DNA from: DATJHM01 sp035493895
GTDB taxonomy: Bacteria; Chloroflexota; Ktedonobacteria; Ktedonobacterales; Ktedonobacteraceae
DNA length: 8,822 nt
Assembly: GCA_035493895.1 (NCBI GenBank)
Contig: DATJHM010000025.1
Span: 1-8,822 of the forward strand
Direction of reading: 5' to 3'
The notes under the pieces were generated by a model. It did not search any database. It saw only the letters and a program-made list of their open reading frames with translations, and was not told the DNA's origin. The position numbers and the translations under genes were made by a program. How positions within the stretch are numbered: the stretch's first letter is position 1; each line of letters begins with the position of its first letter. Shown here in pieces: positions 6,498-8,822 of this stretch.

Positions 6498-7799
6498 ATG
6501 AAAGAGTTGTTATTAGAAAAGATTACCAGGAGAGCAATGCGCGTTGCCGTGATTGGCCTGGGTTATGTAGGATTACCGCTCGCCACCACATTTGCCGAGG
6601 CGGGCTTTCATATGACGGGTATTGACGTTGATCAGAAAAAAATTGATCAGGCCAATCGCGGTGAGAGTTATATCGCAGATGTTCCGAGTAGTCAGCTCAA
6701 ACGGCTCGTCGAGACGGGATATCTGAGTTTTACCAGTGATTATGCGGTGCTGGATGAGCAAGATGCGGTGATTATCTGTGTCCCGACGCCTCTAGGGAAG
6801 ACGCGCGACCCTGATATCTCTTATGTGTTATCCGCAGTCCAGGTCGTGAGAGCGCACTTGCACCAGGGCCAGATGGTGATTCTGGAGAGCACGACCTATC
6901 CCGGTACGACGGATGAGATTGCCCTGCCAGAGCTGGCCTCCACTGGTTTAAAAGTGGGCGTTGATTTCTTCCTGGCCTTCTCGCCCGAGCGCATTGATCC
7001 GGGCAATCCTACCTACAATATGGCTAACACGCCGAAGATCGTGGGTGGCATGACCGAGACCTGCACCGAGCTGACGACCGCTTTGTATGCCGCGGCTATC
7101 GAGCGTGTTGTGCCCGTCTCATCGACGCGTGTTGCCGAGATGTCAAAGATTCTGGAGAACACATTTCGCGCTGTCAACATCGGGCTGGTCAATGAAATTG
7201 CGATTATCTGCGCGAAGCTCAATATTAGCGTATGGGAAGTTATTGATGCAGCGGCGACCAAGCCGTTTGGCTACATGCGCTTTTTGCCGGGCCCTGGATT
7301 GGGCGGCCATTGTATTCCGGTTGATCCACAATATCTCTCCTGGAAGCTGAAGATGCTGGACTATAATACGCGTTTTATTCAGCTTTCGTCAGAGATTAAC
7401 CGCAGTATGCCTCAGTATGTCGTAGATAAGATCGGCGATGCACTGAATGAGCAGCGCCGTAGTTTCAACGGTTCCGTTGTCCTGGTTCTGGGCGCTGCCT
7501 ATAAACGTAACATAGGCGATGTTCGCGAATCTCCGGCACTGGATATCATGCAGTTATTGCTCGAACGAAAGTGCACGTTAGTTTACAACGATGAGTATGT
7601 GCCCTCTCTCGCGGTCGACGATCAGACCTTCCACTCTCAGCCTCTCACCAGCGAGTTATTACAGACAGCAGACTGTGTCGTGATTGTGACCGACCACAGC
7701 TACTACGATATTTCCTGGATTGTTGAGCATGCGAAGTCTATCGTGGATACCCATAATGTCACGGGGGGGCGTAAAGACAAAAAAATATTGACCATTTGA
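6498..7799 (+). CDS. UDP-N-acetylhexosamine / UDP-glucose 6-dehydrogenase family (WbpA-like)
   Basis: Predicted NAD-dependent enzyme that oxidises C6 of a UDP-sugar in two steps to the uronic acid, supplying a charged sugar donor in the cytoplasm. At 433 residues it has the normal length. The NAD-binding loop is VIGLGYVGLPLA (18-29); CVPTPLG (94-100), ESTTYPG (130-136), FSPERIDPGN (161-170) and SKILENTFRAVNIGLVNE (216-233) follow. The catalytic Cys272 lies in GPGLGGHCIPVDPQYLSWK (265-283), and the C-terminal domain has LGAAYKRNIGDVRESPA (331-347) and VTDH (397-400). The GLGGHCIPVDPxYLSWK form is typical of the branch using UDP-GlcNAc or UDP-GalNAc (WbpA, WbpO and TviB type) rather than plain UDP-glucose, though the substrate cannot be settled from sequence alone. 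AAGGGA (6484-6489) lies 8 bases before the ATG. An own promoter is possible just upstream. It is the most likely donor-making enzyme for the two glycosyltransferases. Confidence 0.92.
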   Translation: MKELLLEKITRRAMRVAVIGLGYVGLPLATTFAEAGFHMTGIDVDQKKIDQANRGESYIADVPSSQLKRLVETGYLSFTSDYAVLDEQDAVIICVPTPLGKTRDPDISYVLSAVQVVRAHLHQGQMVILESTTYPGTTDEIALPELASTGLKVGVDFFLAFSPERIDPGNPTYNMANTPKIVGGMTETCTELTTALYAAAIERVVPVSSTRVAEMSKILENTFRAVNIGLVNEIAIICAKLNISVWEVIDAAATKPFGYMRFLPGPGLGGHCIPVDPQYLSWKLKMLDYNTRFIQLSSEINRSMPQYVVDKIGDALNEQRRSFNGSVVLVLGAAYKRNIGDVRESPALDIMQLLLERKCTLVYNDEYVPSLAVDDQTFHSQPLTSELLQTADCVVIVTDHSYYDISWIVEHAKSIVDTHNVTGGRKDKKILTI

Positions 7800-7844
7800 T
7801 GGATGATGGGGAATTGGGAAGAGAATAATAAAGAGGATTTTAAT

Positions 7845-8822
7845 ATGTCTACTACGGTTTTCCGGGATATAGAAGTGCGTGAGAATGTAAAAATCTCGCC
7901 TGTATCCTCTACTATGGAAGGATTATGGGTCCTCGATCAACTGGAAGGGAGGAGTGCGCTCAATACACTATCGACCAGTGTGCAGGTGCAAGGCGTTTTG
8001 AGCGCCGAACTGCTTCAGAACAGTTTGTATATGCTGGCTCAGCGCCATGAGGTTTTGCGCACGACGCTACGCCTGCTGGAAGGACAGCTCGTCCAGGTGA
8101 TTGTGTCCGATCTACGTGTGCCTGTAGCCGTCCACGAGTTGCAGACGCTCTCTGCTGCGCAACTTCAGGCACGGGTGTCGTTCCTGACCTCTCAGCAGAG
8201 TCAGCCGCCCTTCGACCTCCAGCAGGGACCGCTGTTGCGCTGTAGTCTGCTGCGCTTGCCCGAGGAGTGCTCGCTACTGGTGCTGAGCGCGCATCGTGCC
8301 ATCTGTGACGACTGGTCGCTGGCCCTGCTCATGCGCGAACTTGCTCACCAGGTTGAGACTGATGCTGCCGAGCAGCTCTTTTCACAAACCGTTCCCTATG
8401 CCCAGGTGACCCTGGATCAGCAGGGGATGAGCCCGGAAGAGCGAGCCACGCATCTGGATTACTGGCGTCATCATCTGTCCGGAGTCCCTACGACGTTGCC
8501 GCTGCCCATCGATTATCCGCGCCCGGCCGTCGCAAGTGTGCAGGCGGCTCACGTCGACTGCTTGCTCTCTCAGGACGAGCTCCAGCGCGTGCAGGCGCTG
8601 GCTCAGCAGTATGGCGTCGAGCCGACGGAGCTCTGGCTGGCCGCCTTTGCGATCCTGCTGGCCCGCTCCAGTGCGCAGGATGATCTCGTGCTGGGCTTAC
8701 AGACGCCCGGTCGCGATGTCACCCAGCAGGAGCAGATCGGTCCCTATGCGTCCTTGCTGCTCGTGCGTCCCGATCTCAGCGATGATCCAGAGGTCGGCAC
8801 CCTGGTGCAGCGCGTGCAGCGT
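7845..8822 (+). CDS. Nonribosomal peptide synthetase, N-terminal condensation domain (partial, runs off the window)
   Basis: This frame is open from the ATG to the last base (326 codons), so the gene continues beyond the window. AGAGGA (7832-7837) lies 7 bases before the ATG. The protein starts directly with a condensation domain: KISPVSSTMEGLWVLDQL (16-33) is a variant of the first core motif, RHEVLRTTL (68-76) the second, HLDYWRHHLSG (203-213) with LPLPIDYPRP (218-227) the fifth, and IGPYASLLLVRPDLSDDP (298-315) the region usually written GPFVNTLxLR. The catalytic motif HHxxxDG reads HRAICDD (150-156): the second His, normally essential, is Arg151 (CGT at 8295-8297), and the Gly is Asp. Peptide-bond formation by this domain is therefore doubtful; a docking, scaffold or altered role is possible. 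It is not a cyclisation domain, since the DxxxxD pattern is absent. The gene starts 45 bases after the dehydrogenase stop, so read-through from the sugar genes is likely. Confidence 0.92.
   Translation, partial: MSTTVFRDIEVRENVKISPVSSTMEGLWVLDQLEGRSALNTLSTSVQVQGVLSAELLQNSLYMLAQRHEVLRTTLRLLEGQLVQVIVSDLRVPVAVHELQTLSAAQLQARVSFLTSQQSQPPFDLQQGPLLRCSLLRLPEECSLLVLSAHRAICDDWSLALLMRELAHQVETDAAEQLFSQTVPYAQVTLDQQGMSPEERATHLDYWRHHLSGVPTTLPLPIDYPRPAVASVQAAHVDCLLSQDELQRVQALAQQYGVEPTELWLAAFAILLARSSAQDDLVLGLQTPGRDVTQQEQIGPYASLLLVRPDLSDDPEVGTLVQRVQR

Noticed and set aside
8277..8320. Heterocyclisation (Cy) domain instead of a condensation domain
   Set aside because: Cy domains carry DxxxxDxxS at this site. 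Here the first position is His, and the other motifs are those of ordinary condensation domains.
1..8822. CRISPR array, tRNA, rRNA, insertion sequence or attachment site
   Set aside because: I saw no regularly spaced repeats, no cloverleaf-like sequence, no transposase or integrase motifs and no flanking terminal repeats.

Overview
The window reads as part of a nonribosomal-peptide gene cluster with a block of sugar genes inside it. All seven genes lie on the + strand and are tightly spaced; the largest gap is about 140 bases, so no stretch over 300 bases lacks a gene. Moderate GC, clear GGAGG-type ribosome sites and the NRPS sequence style suggest a soil-type, cluster-rich bacterium. Ktedonobacteria (Chloroflexota) would fit, but this is an impression from sequence style, not a database result.

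Layout: (1) bases 1-1837 are the 3' end of an NRPS gene, holding the back part of an adenylation domain, a carrier domain and a terminal thioesterase with Cys in place of the usual Ser nucleophile. (2) 1873-4531 holds two tandem paralogous GT4-type glycosyltransferases separated by a short spacer with a perfect 12-bp inverted repeat. (3) 4601-6356 holds two different NodB-fold polysaccharide-deacetylase-type proteins, back to back with almost no spacer. (4) 6498-7799 encodes a UDP-N-acetylhexosamine 6-dehydrogenase-type enzyme, preceded by a short AT-rich region with a perfect TATAAT and nested dyad symmetry. (5) 7845-8822 is the 5' part of a second NRPS gene, open to the window edge; it starts with a condensation domain whose HHxxxDG motif reads HRAICDD.

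Inferred logic: the dehydrogenase would make a UDP-uronic-acid sugar donor, the two glycosyltransferases would add sugars in sequence, and one or both deacetylases would remove acetyl groups from an N-acetylated sugar. Because the five sugar genes are bracketed by co-directional NRPS genes, the simplest model is a glycosylated nonribosomal peptide or lipopeptide. A cell-surface polysaccharide locus inserted between NRPS genes is the main alternative. The product, the acceptor and the sugar identities cannot be read from this window.
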